Of a stretch of 64,000 nucleotides of DNA, positions 44,590 through 53,677 are shown piece after piece; position 1 is the stretch's first letter, and every line of letters begins with the position of its first letter. The notes beneath the pieces are model-generated. The model was not told where the DNA came from, searched no databases, and was given only the letters and a program-made list of their open reading frames with translations. The position numbers and the translations under genes were made by a program. The stretch spans positions 60,177 through 124,176 of the forward strand of contig JAQGJK010000002.1 of NCBI GenBank assembly GCA_028290665.1, in the 5' to 3' direction. The DNA is from Devosia sp. Lineage in GTDB: Bacteria; Pseudomonadota; Alphaproteobacteria; Rhizobiales; Devosiaceae.

Positions 44590-45064
44590 TTACTCGATGG
44601 TGCCAATCGACCAGAAACACGTCTCGCCGGAGCTGTCGTCGACGCCATCATTGTCGGTGATGACGAACCCGGTGCCTGCAGCGTCGATGGCAAAGCTCTC
44701 GACCTTGTCGACCACATAGCCATGGCCGGCCTTGAGATCAGGAACCAGGTCGCGCACCAGTCCTTGCTCACCACCGGCAAATCGCCGCCGAGTGCCGCCG
44801 GGACCAGTTCGCTGAGTGCGACACGGTAGATCGCCTTGAGCGCCGCCTTGTCGGCGATCTGGTTGTCCCGCTCGATCACATAGGCATAATCGCCATGCAC
44901 GGTGATCTCGCTGAGCCCGACAGATGACGTCGTCTCGACTTCGGGCGCATTCAGCGCCACCGGGAAGCTGCGATCCGGTTGAAATACTCTGCCGCAACGG
45001 CCGGCATGGCGGTCGACAGCAGCAGGCCAACGGTAAGGGCAGCGAGCCCGGTAGAGTTCTGCAT
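44590..45064 (-). pseudogene. remnant of an esterase-like activity of phytase family gene
   Basis: The frame starts at ATG 45064 with a good signal peptide (MQNSTGLAALTVGLLLSTAM, cut after AVA-AE) and reads EYFNRIA before a frameshift. The -1 frame continues SFPVALNAPEVETTSS, then jumps to VGLSEITVHGDYAYVIERDNQIADKAALKAIYRVALSELVP. A second frameshift near residue WCATW moves to LVRDLVPDLKAGHGYVVDKVESFAIDAAGTGFVITDNDGVDDSSGE. The pieces match the start and the C-terminal propeller end of large secreted proteins of the esterase-like/phytase group, several hundred residues long. The middle is deleted. The terminator persists downstream. Confidence 0.78.
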
Positions 45065-45252
45065 GGTTCAGCCCCGGTGAAATGTCGGGTTCACTTGAGG
45101 CAACGAGGCCTCAGCTCCATGAAGCTTCGATGACACTTCCATGACAGCGCCGGAACAGTCCCTCACGGCTTGGAGCCACCCGGCGCGCGTATACTTCCAT
45201 GCCCGCCATCCCTATATTGCCCCGTGAACAAAATGAGATTCGTCAAGTCCCG

Positions 45253-47589
45253 ATGACCTCCGAACCCCTGCGCGCGCCGCGTCCGGCTACTGGCTCGATC
45301 ACCAGCCAGTTCGGACGCAACGCGCCGCCCTATCTCGATGGCCTCAACGAGGAACAGCGCGATGCCGTGCTGACCACCGAGGGGCCATTGCTGGTGCTCG
45401 CCGGTGCCGGTACCGGCAAGACTCGCGTGCTGACCACCCGCATTGCCCACATCATGCGCACCAATCTGGCGCGCGGTTCCGAAATCCTGTCGGTGACCTT
45501 CACCAACAAGGCCGCCCGGGAAATGAAGGAGCGCGTCGGCAGTCTCGTCGGCGCCGGGGTCGAAGGCATGCCGTGGCTCGGAACCTTCCACTCGATCAGC
45601 GCCCGCCTGCTCCGCCGCCACGCCGAACTCGTCGGCCTCAAAGCCGATTTCACCATTCTCGACACCGACGATCAGGTGCGGCTGATCAAGCAATTGCTCG
45701 AAGCCGACAACATCGACGAGAAGCGCTGGCCGGCCCGCCAGTTCGCCGGCATGCTCGACAACTGGAAAAACCGCGGCCAGTTGCCCAAAGACGTGTCGCC
45801 CGCCGATGCCGCCGGCTTCGCCAATGGCATGGGCCAGAAACTCTATCAGCAGTACCAGGACCGGCTGAAAATGCTGAACGCCGCCGATTTCGGCGATCTG
45901 CTGCTCGAATGCATCCGCCTGTTCCGCGAGCAACCCGGCGTGCTCGCGGAGTACCATCGGCGCTTCCACTATCTGCTGGTTGACGAATACCAGGATTCCA
46001 ACGTCGCCCAGTATCTCTGGCTGCGCTTGCTCGCCCAGGGCCGCCCTGCCCCCGAGGCCAATCTTTGCGTCGTTGGCGATGACGATCAGTCGATCTATGG
46101 CTGGCGCGGCGCCGAGGTCGACAACATCCTGCGCTTTGAAAAGGATTTTCCCGGCGCCAAGGTGATCCGGCTCGAACGCAATTACCGCTCGACTTCGAAC
46201 ATCCTCGCCGCCGCCTCCCATCTCATTGCCCACAATGAATCCCGCCTCGGCAAGACGCTGCAAACCGATGTCGGCGAGGAAGGCGAAAAAGTCGCCGTCA
46301 CTTCGGTGTGGGATTCGGAAGAAGAAGCCCGCACGATCGGCGAGGAAATCGAGCAGTACCAGCGCCAGGGCGACAAGCTCAATTCCATCGCCATTCTGGT
46401 CCGCGCCTCCTTCCAGATGCGCGAGTTCGAGGAACGCTTCATCACCCTGGGGCTCAATTATCGGGTCATCGGCGGCCCGCGGTTCTACGAACGCCGCGAA
46501 ATCCGTGACGCCCTCGCCTATCTCCGCATCGTCTCCCAGCAGGCCGACGATTTGGCCTTCGAGCGCATCGTCAACACCCCGAAACGCGGTCTCGGCGACA
46601 CCACCATCAAGACCCTTTACGACACCGCCCGCCTCCAGCGCATTCCATTGTTCGCCGCGACCCGCCTGCTGATCGAAACCGAAGAGCTGAAGCCCAAGCA
46701 GCGCTCGACGCTCAAAGCCCTCGTCATGCAGTTCGATGACTGGTCCGAGCGCGCCCGAACCATCCCGCAAGCCGAACTCGCCGAGCAGATTCTGGACGAA
46801 AGCGGCTACACGGCGATGTGGCAGAACGACAAAGCCCCCGACTCCCCCGGCCGGCTCGAAAACCTCAAGGAACTCGTCCGCTCGATGGAGGAGTTCGACA
46901 CCCTCGGCGGCTTCCTCGAACACATCTCGCTGGTGATGGACCGCGATACCGGCGCCGACAGCGACGCCGTTTCGATTATGACCTTACACGCGGCCAAAGG
47001 CCTCGAATTCAACACGGTATTCCTCCCCGGCCTCGAGGAGGGCCTGTTCCCGCACCAGCGCGCCCTCGATGAAGGCGGCCGCGCCGGGCTCGAGGAGGAA
47101 CGCCGCTTGGCCTATGTCGGCCTGACCCGCGCCCGTAAGCGCCTGCGCCTCAGCCTCGCCCAGAACCGCCGCATCCACGGCCTCTGGCAATCGGCCATCC
47201 CCTCACGCTTCCTCGACGAACTCCCTGCAGCCGTCGTCGAGGTCAAGGACACCGGCTCCTCCTATGGCGGCTACACCTATGGCGGCCGTGCCGGCGGGCG
47301 TTTCGATCTGCGCGACCCGTTCGAGAGCGGCTACGAAACCCCCGGCTGGCAACGCGCCAAGGCGCAGCAGGGCTCCCGCAAGGGCGGCGGCCCCGTCACC
47401 ATCGACGGCGACCTCGTCGCCCGCTCCACCGATGACGGTCGCGGCTCCGCCTACGCCCCCGGCCAGCGCGTCTTCCACCTCAAATTCGGCTACGGCACCA
47501 TCGCCACCCTCGAAGGCAACAAACTCACCATCGACTTCGAGAAGGCCGGGCGGAAGAAGGTACTGGATAGCTTTGTCCAGAAGGGGTGA
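45253..47589 (+). CDS. uvrD: UvrD/PcrA-type ATP-dependent DNA helicase
   Basis: The protein is 778 residues from ATG 45253. SF1A motifs in order: Q/Walker A region (LNEEQRDAV, LVLAGAGTGKTRVL at about residues 47-60), TFTNKAAREMKERV (Ia), LLVDEYQDSN (Walker B), VVGDDDQSIYGWRGA (III), RLERNYRS (IV), VSIMTLHAAKGLEFNTVFLPG (V) and RRLAYVGLTRARKRL (VI). The C-terminal segment includes a Gly/Tyr-rich linker and a Tudor-like end (GQRVFHLKFGYGTIATLEGNKLTIDFEKAG), typical of UvrD/PcrA and used to contact RNA polymerase. It acts in nucleotide excision and mismatch repair and in fork clearing. PcrA would be an equally good name. Confidence 0.94.
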   Translation: MTSEPLRAPRPATGSITSQFGRNAPPYLDGLNEEQRDAVLTTEGPLLVLAGAGTGKTRVLTTRIAHIMRTNLARGSEILSVTFTNKAAREMKERVGSLVGAGVEGMPWLGTFHSISARLLRRHAELVGLKADFTILDTDDQVRLIKQLLEADNIDEKRWPARQFAGMLDNWKNRGQLPKDVSPADAAGFANGMGQKLYQQYQDRLKMLNAADFGDLLLECIRLFREQPGVLAEYHRRFHYLLVDEYQDSNVAQYLWLRLLAQGRPAPEANLCVVGDDDQSIYGWRGAEVDNILRFEKDFPGAKVIRLERNYRSTSNILAAASHLIAHNESRLGKTLQTDVGEEGEKVAVTSVWDSEEEARTIGEEIEQYQRQGDKLNSIAILVRASFQMREFEERFITLGLNYRVIGGPRFYERREIRDALAYLRIVSQQADDLAFERIVNTPKRGLGDTTIKTLYDTARLQRIPLFAATRLLIETEELKPKQRSTLKALVMQFDDWSERARTIPQAELAEQILDESGYTAMWQNDKAPDSPGRLENLKELVRSMEEFDTLGGFLEHISLVMDRDTGADSDAVSIMTLHAAKGLEFNTVFLPGLEEGLFPHQRALDEGGRAGLEEERRLAYVGLTRARKRLRLSLAQNRRIHGLWQSAIPSRFLDELPAAVVEVKDTGSSYGGYTYGGRAGGRFDLRDPFESGYETPGWQRAKAQQGSRKGGGPVTIDGDLVARSTDDGRGSAYAPGQRVFHLKFGYGTIATLEGNKLTIDFEKAGRKKVLDSFVQKG

Positions 47590-47590
47590 T

Positions 47591-47619
47591 TTGACACATG
47601 TAACGTTACACGTTACAGT
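47591..47619 (+). promoter_or_regulatory. higBA promoter with embedded operator
   Basis: TTGACA (47591-47596) and TACAGT (47614-47619) are 17 nt apart. The inverted repeat TGTAACGT-TAC-ACGTTACA (47599-47617) occupies the spacer and overlaps the -10 box, as expected for autorepression by an antitoxin. It begins right after the uvrD stop. Confidence 0.7.
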
Positions 47620-47624
47620 TGCAA

Positions 47625-47903
47625 ATGATCAGGACCTTTCGCCACAAAGGCCTCAAGCACTTCGTCGAGCGGGATGACCCGAAGAAATTACCTCCCGACA
47701 TGATCGAGCGGTTGCGGGAACTTCTGACCGCGCTTGATGATGCACTTGGTGCTGAGGAGATGAACCTGCCGAGCTATCGGCTACATGCCTTGAAAGGCGA
47801 TCTGAGCGGACATTTTGCTGTCACCGTAAGGGCCAACTGGCGTCTCGTATTCCGGTTCGAAGGTGGCGATGTCTGGGATCTGGATTTTATCGATTATCAC
47901 TGA
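47625..47903 (+). CDS. higB: HigB-type RelE/ParE-superfamily toxin
   Basis: The protein is 92 residues from ATG 47625; a TTG two codons earlier is in frame. It fits the killer-protein family of HigB-1-like mRNA interferases: MIRTFRHKGLKHFVERDD at the N-terminus, RLRELLTALDDAL, LHALKGDLSGHFAVTVRANWRLVFRF and the characteristic ending VWDLDFIDYH. These toxins cleave ribosome-bound mRNA. The toxin-first gene order is that of higBA loci. It has its own promoter with an operator and is 9 nt upstream of the antitoxin. Confidence 0.92.
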   Translation: MIRTFRHKGLKHFVERDDPKKLPPDMIERLRELLTALDDALGAEEMNLPSYRLHALKGDLSGHFAVTVRANWRLVFRFEGGDVWDLDFIDYH

Positions 47904-47912
47904 GGTTTTGAA

Positions 47913-48206
47913 ATGCCGATGAAAAACCCGTCGCACCCTGGTCAGATCGTCAAGAGTGAACTTGAGTTTCTAGGTGTCAGCATAGCCGGTGCCGCAGCGG
48001 GCTTGGGTGTGAGCAGGCAGCAGCTTTATCGAGTGGTCCGGGGCCAGAGCGGTATTTCGGCTGACATGGCTTTGCGGCTCGAACAGGCAATCGGAAGCAC
48101 TGCCGATCACTGGCTTAGAATGCAGATCGCCTACGACCTGGCACAGGCTCGTCTCCGCACGCAGCCGGTGGTCAAAAAATTCGAACCGAAATCCGAGGCT
48201 GCATAA
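47913..48206 (+). CDS. higA: HigA-type antitoxin
   Basis: The protein is 97 residues. It has a HigA-family Xre helix-turn-helix: HPGQIVKSELEFLGVSIAGAAAGLGVSRQQLYRVVRGQSGISADMALRLEQAIGSTADHWLRMQ, in which the HPG opening and the WLR(M/L)Q block are diagnostic. It binds HigB and represses the operon through the upstream palindrome. The C-terminal tail (VVKKFEPKSEAA) is likely flexible. It ends 17 nt from the convergent DMT transporter gene. Confidence 0.92.
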   Translation: MPMKNPSHPGQIVKSELEFLGVSIAGAAAGLGVSRQQLYRVVRGQSGISADMALRLEQAIGSTADHWLRMQIAYDLAQARLRTQPVVKKFEPKSEAA

Positions 48207-48223
48207 CACTCGGTCTGCGGGCG

Positions 48224-49153
48224 CTAATTCGCCGGCGGCGACACTTCCGCAGCCTTGCGCCGCACCACCCCCAACTGGTGCTCGCGGAAAATGATGAACA
48301 GCCCGGCCCCGACGACGATCACCGCTCCGATCAGCATCTGCGGCGTCGGCACATCGGCGAAAAACAGATACCCGATGATGATCGAGAAGATCAGCGAGGA
48401 ATAATCGAACGGCGCCACCATCGACACTTCGGCGTGGCGATAGCTTTCGGTCAGCGAAATCTGCCCCAGGCCGCCAATGATGCCGGCGCCCGCCAGCATG
48501 GCAAACTGGAACGGCGTCGGCGTCACCCAGCCGAACGGGATCGAGAACAGCGCCATGATCGTGCAGGCGATGGAAAAATAGATGACGATGGTCGCCGAGC
48601 GTTCCGTCCGCACGAGGTTTCGGATCTGGATCATCGCAAAGGCCCCGAACACGCAGCTCAGCAAAGCCGCGATCGCCCCGATGGTCAGTTCGCTGCTGGC
48701 TCCGCCCACGCCGAACACACTCAGTCGCGGCCACATGATGATGCCAATGCCAAGGAGCCCGATCGCCACCGCCAGCCAGCGATAGAGGCGCACATTCTCC
48801 TTGAGGAACACCGCGCCGAACACCACGACGAGCAGTGGCGTCCCATAGCCGATGGAGATCGCCTCGGGCAGCGGCAGCCGCGTCAACGCAAAGAACGCGC
48901 TGCTCATGCCGCACACGCCGATCAGCCCGCGCCACAAATGCCCAAGCGGCCGTGTCGTCCTGAAGCCGCTGCGCAATTCGCCGCTATAGGCGAGGAACAC
49001 CACGATCGGCAGGATGGCGAAAGCCGAGCGGAAAAACACCAGCTGCCCCGGCGGAATTCCCGGCACCGCCTTGATCAGGCTCGACATGATGAGGAACGCC
49101 AGCACCGATGCGATCTTGAAGCCGATCCCCAGCATCGGGTTGGACCGCGGCAT
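48224..49153 (-). CDS. DMT-superfamily (EamA) transporter
   Basis: The protein is 309 residues from ATG 49153; an ATG at 49135 starts right at the first helix. Ten helices in two EamA halves are visible: the first from GIGFKIASVLAFLIMSSLIKAV, with GQLVFFRSAFAILPIVVFLAY and IGVCGMSSAFFALTRLPLPEAISI, the second from IGAIAALLSCVFGAFAMIQIRNLVRTE. The C-terminal helix is GAVIVVGAGLFIIFREH. It is probably an exporter of unknown metabolites. It is a distant paralogue of the one at 22-23 kb, not a recent duplicate. Confidence 0.9.
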   Translation of the reverse strand: MPRSNPMLGIGFKIASVLAFLIMSSLIKAVPGIPPGQLVFFRSAFAILPIVVFLAYSGELRSGFRTTRPLGHLWRGLIGVCGMSSAFFALTRLPLPEAISIGYGTPLLVVVFGAVFLKENVRLYRWLAVAIGLLGIGIIMWPRLSVFGVGGASSELTIGAIAALLSCVFGAFAMIQIRNLVRTERSATIVIYFSIACTIMALFSIPFGWVTPTPFQFAMLAGAGIIGGLGQISLTESYRHAEVSMVAPFDYSSLIFSIIIGYLFFADVPTPQMLIGAVIVVGAGLFIIFREHQLGVVRRKAAEVSPPAN

Positions 49154-49373
49154 CGGCGGTGCAGGCGTAACGGAAGACACGGGGAAACATCCAGACGGCG
49201 GGGCCACAGGCACGACGCGCGCACCATCGAAGACTCGCTCGGTTGACGCAAGGAAAAGCCGCCGCGCCCGCCTGCGACTTTCGCACCGGAGCCGTCGACC
49301 ACCACGGTCGCGACCGCTGCGCCGATTGACTTTCCCTGCCCCGCCCCGGCAAACAGGCGCCAGAGGTTTCCCC

Positions 49374-50243
49374 ATGCCGCTGTCCCAACTGTCCGCACCG
49401 CTGTCCAAGGACCAGGCCTATGCCCTGGTTGATGCCGTCATGGACGATGGCGAACTCGCCGTCACCGCCTCAGCGCATGAGGATCTCGAAACCGGCGAAT
49501 GGGTGTTCGAGGCGACCTGCAACGAAGCGCCGGACGTCGAGGCATTTTCCGAACTGGCGCGGCTAACTCTCGGCGGCGCCGTCGAATTCGCCATCGAGCC
49601 AATCGATCCCGAAATCAATTGGGTCGCCAAATCGCTCGAAGGGTTGCAGCCGGTCATCGCCGGCGGCTTCTATGTTTATGGCAGCCACGAAACCGGCCCG
49701 ATCCCGGCCGGCATGTCATCCATCCGGATCGACGCCGCGCAGGCTTTCGGCACCGGCCACCATGAAACCACCACCGGGTGCCTCGAAGCCATCGACCGGG
49801 TGCTGAAGCACTCCCGCCCGCGCAATCTCCTCGATGTCGGCACCGGCACCGGCATCCTTGCCATCGCCCTCGCCATGCGCACCCGGCTGCCGGTCATCGC
49901 CACCGACATCGATCCGATCGCGGTCAAAACCACCGCGGAAAACGCCCGCGACAACGGCGTTGCCGGCCTGATCCACCCGCTCGTCGCTGCGGGCCTCGAC
50001 CATCCGGCCATCGCCCGCGCCGCGCCGTACAATCTGATCGTCGCCAATATCCTTGCCAAACCGCTGATCGACATCGCCGCCTCGATGAGCCGCGCTTCAA
50101 CACGCGGCGGCACGGCGATCCTTTCGGGCCTGCTCGACCGGCAGGCGTCGAGCGTCACCGCGGCTTATGTGCAATGCGGCTACCGGCTCACCCGAAAAAT
50201 TATCCGCGGCGAATGGGCCACGCTCATTTTGCAAAAGCGCTAG
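49374..50243 (+). CDS. prmA: ribosomal protein L11 methyltransferase
   Basis: The protein is 289 residues from ATG 49374; frames reaching further upstream are shadows of the divergent transporter. The N-terminal substrate-recognition domain (about residues 1-95) is followed by the SAM-binding Rossmann domain. Motifs are AFGTGHHETTTGCLEAID, LLDVGTGTGILAIALA, VIATDIDPIAVKTTAENARDN and the catalytic-loop-like NLIVANILAKPLIDIA. PrmA trimethylates L11 lysines. Its stop TAG overlaps the stop of a small minus-strand gene. Confidence 0.95.
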   Translation: MPLSQLSAPLSKDQAYALVDAVMDDGELAVTASAHEDLETGEWVFEATCNEAPDVEAFSELARLTLGGAVEFAIEPIDPEINWVAKSLEGLQPVIAGGFYVYGSHETGPIPAGMSSIRIDAAQAFGTGHHETTTGCLEAIDRVLKHSRPRNLLDVGTGTGILAIALAMRTRLPVIATDIDPIAVKTTAENARDNGVAGLIHPLVAAGLDHPAIARAAPYNLIVANILAKPLIDIAASMSRASTRGGTAILSGLLDRQASSVTAAYVQCGYRLTRKIIRGEWATLILQKR

Positions 50244-50428
50244 CGCTCCGTCCGAATTCGCTCCGGGCGATGCGAGGCCAGAAACGCGTCGAGCCGCTTT
50301 TGGGCGTGGCGGTTATGCGCCTCCACTGCCGTATGCAGCAGCTTGCCGATCATTGACTTGTGCGCGCGCATCGTCTCGGTCCATTCTCGCGCCACAGCGC
50401 GTTCCTTAAAATAGTCGCGCTGCGCCAT
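50240..50428 (-). CDS. small hypothetical protein
   Basis: The frame encodes 62 residues, beginning MAQRDYFKERAVAREWTETM and ending PERIRTER. The sequence is charged, probably helical and has natural composition, with His/Arg-rich helices (HTAVEAHNRHAQKRLDAFLASH). No family is recognised. The ribosome site is weak (GCGGGA close to the start). It fills the gap between prmA and the aminopeptidase on the opposite strand, its stop sharing bases with the prmA stop. It could be a real small protein or a chance frame. Confidence 0.45.
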   Translation of the reverse strand: MAQRDYFKERAVAREWTETMRAHKSMIGKLLHTAVEAHNRHAQKRLDAFLASHRPERIRTER

Positions 50429-50495
50429 TCCCGCGAGGGCTCATTCGGCATCGCTGGCATACGTGTGCCGCAATGCCGCTTAACCAGATCTGAAC

Positions 50496-52319
50496 ATGAC
50501 CGACACCACCGCCCCCACCCGCTACCAGAGCTTCGACGACACCACTGACCCAAGGCAAGTCGCGCCCCGCATCGCCGCGCTGCGCCGCGAACTGGCCGAG
50601 GCCGGGCTCGATGCCTTCCTCATTCCACGCGGCGACGCGCATCGCGGCGAATCGGTCCCGCCCGGCGACGCCCGCCTCGCCTATGTGACGGCGTTCACCG
50701 GCTCGGCCGGTCTGGCGCTGGTCGGTACAGACACGGCGGCACTATTCATCGACAGCCGCTACACGCTGCAGGCACCGGCCCAGACCGATACCGCGATCGT
50801 CACCGTCGTCCCGGTGCTGCAGGGCGGCTTCTCCGATCGCCTCGCCGAGTTCATCCCGGCCGGCGGCGTCCTTGGGTATGACCCCTGGCTCCTTACCCCC
50901 GCGGAAGTCGACAGCCTCACCACCCGCCTTGCCGGCCACGCAACGCTGCGCGAAACCGATAATCTCGTCGATCGCATGTGGCCCAATCGCCCCGGCGCTC
51001 CGGTGTCGCCTATCGAATTCCTCGGTCACAACCGTGCCGGCAAAACCAGCGACGTCAAACTCGCTGATCTGCAATCGAGCCTCGCCGGCGACACCGCCGA
51101 TGCCGTGGTGCTGACTCTCCCCGATTCGATCTGCTGGCTGCTCAACATGCGCGGCCGCGATGTGCCCAACACGCCTTTCGTCCTTGGCTTCGCCATCGTG
51201 CCGCGCGACGGCCTGCCGACGCTGTATCTCGACCCGGCCAAGATCACCGCCGAACTACGCGCCCAAATCGAAGGCATCGCCAGCCTCGCCGAAACCCCGG
51301 ACCTGATCGCCGCCCTCCGCCAGCTCGGCGCCCGCGACGCCAAGGTGCAGATCGACCCGGCCACCTGCCCTGCCGTGATCGCTTCGACCCTGCGCGGTGC
51401 CGGCGCTACGCTCATCGAGCGCCGCGATCCGATCCAGATTCCGAAGTCGAAAAAGAACGACGCCGAAGTCGCCGGCATGCGAGAGGCTCACAAGCTCGAT
51501 GCCGTCCCGATGGCGCGTTTTCTCGCCTGGTTCGATGCCGAGGCGCCCAAGGGCACGCTGACCGAAATCGCCATCGTCACGGCGCTCGAAGCCTTCCGGC
51601 GCGATGAGCCAACGCTGGTCGATTTGAGTTTTGACACCATTTCGGGCTCCGGCCCCAACGGCGCCTCGAACCATTATCGCGTCACCCGCACCACCGACCG
51701 GGTGCTCGGCACCGATGAATTGATGCTGGTCGACAGCGGCGGCCAGTTCCTGTCAGGCACCACCGACATCACCCGCACCCTGTTCGTCAGTTCGGCCACT
51801 CCCGAACAGAAGGACCGGTACACCCGCGTGCTGAAGGGCATGATCGCCATCTCGGTGACGCGCTTCCCCCGCGGCACCACCGGCGCCCAGATCGACGTCC
51901 TGGCCCGGCAGTTCCTCTGGGCCGATGGTGTCACCTACAATCACGGCACCGGCCACGGCGTCGGTGCTTTCCTCTCGGTCCACGAGGGGCCCATCGGCAT
52001 TTCGACCCGCTACAGCGTCCCGTTCGAGCCCGGCAACATCGTCTCCAATGAACCGGGGTACTACAAGGACGGCTTTTACGGCATCCGCACCGAAAACCTC
52101 CTCCACGTCGTCGAAAGCCCGATTGGCGGCGGCAACTACCTCGAATTCGAAACCCTGACCCTCGTCCCCATCGACACCCGCCTCATCGACCGCTCCCTCC
52201 TCACCCCCGCCGAAACTGTCTGGTTAAACGACTACCACCAGCGCGTGCTGGCCGAGGTGTCCCCCCATCTCACCGGCAGCGACAAGGCGTGGCTCGAACA
52301 CGCTACCAGACCGATCTAA
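50496..52319 (+). CDS. Xaa-Pro aminopeptidase (aminopeptidase P, M24B family)
   Basis: The protein is 607 residues with the three-domain layout of the eukaryote-like APP1 group. There are two N-terminal creatinase domains (about 1-150, 160-320) and a C-terminal pita-bread domain. Metal ligands appear in LMLVDSGGQFLSGTTDITRT (two Asp), TYNHGTGHGVGAFLSVHEGP (His) and VSNEPGYYKDGFYGIRTENLL (two Glu). It removes N-terminal residues preceding proline using Mn2+ or Co2+. It is cytosolic, with no signal peptide. I recall prmA and this gene as frequent neighbours in rhizobia. Confidence 0.94.
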   Translation: MTDTTAPTRYQSFDDTTDPRQVAPRIAALRRELAEAGLDAFLIPRGDAHRGESVPPGDARLAYVTAFTGSAGLALVGTDTAALFIDSRYTLQAPAQTDTAIVTVVPVLQGGFSDRLAEFIPAGGVLGYDPWLLTPAEVDSLTTRLAGHATLRETDNLVDRMWPNRPGAPVSPIEFLGHNRAGKTSDVKLADLQSSLAGDTADAVVLTLPDSICWLLNMRGRDVPNTPFVLGFAIVPRDGLPTLYLDPAKITAELRAQIEGIASLAETPDLIAALRQLGARDAKVQIDPATCPAVIASTLRGAGATLIERRDPIQIPKSKKNDAEVAGMREAHKLDAVPMARFLAWFDAEAPKGTLTEIAIVTALEAFRRDEPTLVDLSFDTISGSGPNGASNHYRVTRTTDRVLGTDELMLVDSGGQFLSGTTDITRTLFVSSATPEQKDRYTRVLKGMIAISVTRFPRGTTGAQIDVLARQFLWADGVTYNHGTGHGVGAFLSVHEGPIGISTRYSVPFEPGNIVSNEPGYYKDGFYGIRTENLLHVVESPIGGGNYLEFETLTLVPIDTRLIDRSLLTPAETVWLNDYHQRVLAEVSPHLTGSDKAWLEHATRPI

Positions 52320-52375
52320 CCGGACCGAAACTCACTCTCAACCGGTGCAGATAAGGGCAAACTCGCGCCACAAAA

Positions 52376-52410
52376 CCTCCCCTCCCCCTTGAGGGAAGGG
52401 CCAGGTGGGG
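52376..52410. repeat. imperfect C-rich palindromic intergenic element
   Basis: CCCTCCC and GGGAAGGG form an imperfect stem around CCTTGA (52380-52400), followed by CCAGGTGGGG. This look is familiar from dispersed intergenic repeats of Hyphomicrobiales, but only one copy is in the window. Confidence 0.45.
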
Positions 52411-52480
52411 TAGCTCCAGCCGCCGAAGCCACGTTCAAGAAACCCGAGCCAATCACACCCTCATTTACTCCGACCCCAGC

Positions 52481-53677
52481 CTACCGCCTCAGAAACCGCT
52501 CCAACTTTCCCAGCCCGTCCACAATCTTCTCCGGTCGGGCTGCGAAGCACCAACGCAACCAGCCCTCGCCTTCCGGTCCAAAAGCACTGCCCGGCGCGAG
52601 CCCAAGTCCGGCGGTGTCGATCAACTCTCGCGCCAGCGGCATGTCATCGCTCCGCCCCGCGATGCGGAAAAATGCATACATCGCTCCGTCCGCTTCCGGG
52701 CACTCGATCTCTGGAAACTCTCGCAGGCCTTCGAGCAATAATCGCCGCGAGGCCTTCAATTCGTGGAGCAGGTCCGCGACCGCGGCCTCTCCCCGGTTGG
52801 GCGATAGTGCCGCAATGGCGCCGTGCTGGATAAAATCGGCGACACACGAGGTGTTGTACTCGATGACTTTCGTAAAGTCCGGCATCAGAGCTTCCGGCGC
52901 TACGATCCAGCCAACCCGCCAGCCGGTCATGCACCACGCCTTCGAAAAACTGTTGACCGAAATCACCCGATCCTCGGGTCCAGCGAGCCCCAGCATTGAC
53001 GGCGCCACGCCCATTGTCCCGGTGTAGACCAGCCGCTCATAGACATCGTCGCTCATCACCCAAATGCCGTGCCGCCGGCAATGTGCGAGGATTGCGATCT
53101 GATCCCCACGGTCAATGGTCCAGCCGGTCGGATTGGATGGCGAATTTATCACCAGCAGCCGCGTTTCGGGCGTCAGTGCCGCCAGCAACCGTTCGAGGTC
53201 GAGCGACCACCGTCCGCCGCTGATCGTCAGCGGTACGCGCGCGACTTCACCCCCGAGGATGCGGGGTATTTCTGCAATGTTGGGCCAGATCGGGGTGATC
53301 ATCACCACCCGGTCGCCGGGCGAGACCAGCATCTGCGCCACCAGCATCAGCGCCGACACGCCGGAGCCGGTGACCACAATTCGCTCCGGCGCCACCTCGA
53401 CACCGTGCAGCCCGCTGACATAGCGCGACAACGCCTCACGCAGCGCCGGCCGGCCGAGGTTCTGGGTATAATATGTCTCGCCAGCCGCTAGCGACGCCAT
53501 CCCGGCCTCGCGAATGAACGCGGGCGTCGGTCGGTCGCTCTCGCCGAACCAGAACGCGGCCAGATCCGTCCGCCCCATCCCCGCATTGGCGATTTCGCGA
53601 ATTCGCGACGGCAACAGTGCCGATACGCCGGGGCGCGGTATGATCAGCGCCTCCGGCTGATCGAGAGCGACGGTCAC
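52481..53677 (-). CDS. PLP-dependent aminotransferase, class I (AspC-like)
   Basis: The protein is 398 residues from GTG 53677, which overlaps the stop of the upstream gene (GTGA). Fold type I features are PAFIREAGMASLAAGETYYTQNLGRPALREAL, VVTGSGVSALMLVAQMLV, NSPSNPTGW, MSDDVYERLVY and the PLP lysine in SVNSFSKAWCMTGWRVGW. It belongs with aspartate/aromatic or kynurenine-type aminotransferases; the exact substrate is unresolved. It is third in a minus-strand unit after two exported unknowns. Confidence 0.9.
   Translation of the reverse strand: MTVALDQPEALIIPRPGVSALLPSRIREIANAGMGRTDLAAFWFGESDRPTPAFIREAGMASLAAGETYYTQNLGRPALREALSRYVSGLHGVEVAPERIVVTGSGVSALMLVAQMLVSPGDRVVMITPIWPNIAEIPRILGGEVARVPLTISGGRWSLDLERLLAALTPETRLLVINSPSNPTGWTIDRGDQIAILAHCRRHGIWVMSDDVYERLVYTGTMGVAPSMLGLAGPEDRVISVNSFSKAWCMTGWRVGWIVAPEALMPDFTKVIEYNTSCVADFIQHGAIAALSPNRGEAAVADLLHELKASRRLLLEGLREFPEIECPEADGAMYAFFRIAGRSDDMPLARELIDTAGLGLAPGSAFGPEGEGWLRWCFAARPEKIVDGLGKLERFLRR

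Noticed and set aside
45163..46923. 586-codon open frame on the minus strand
   Set aside because: It is the antisense shadow of the uvrD gene, rich in Gly, Val and Glu repeats dictated by the codons of the real gene.
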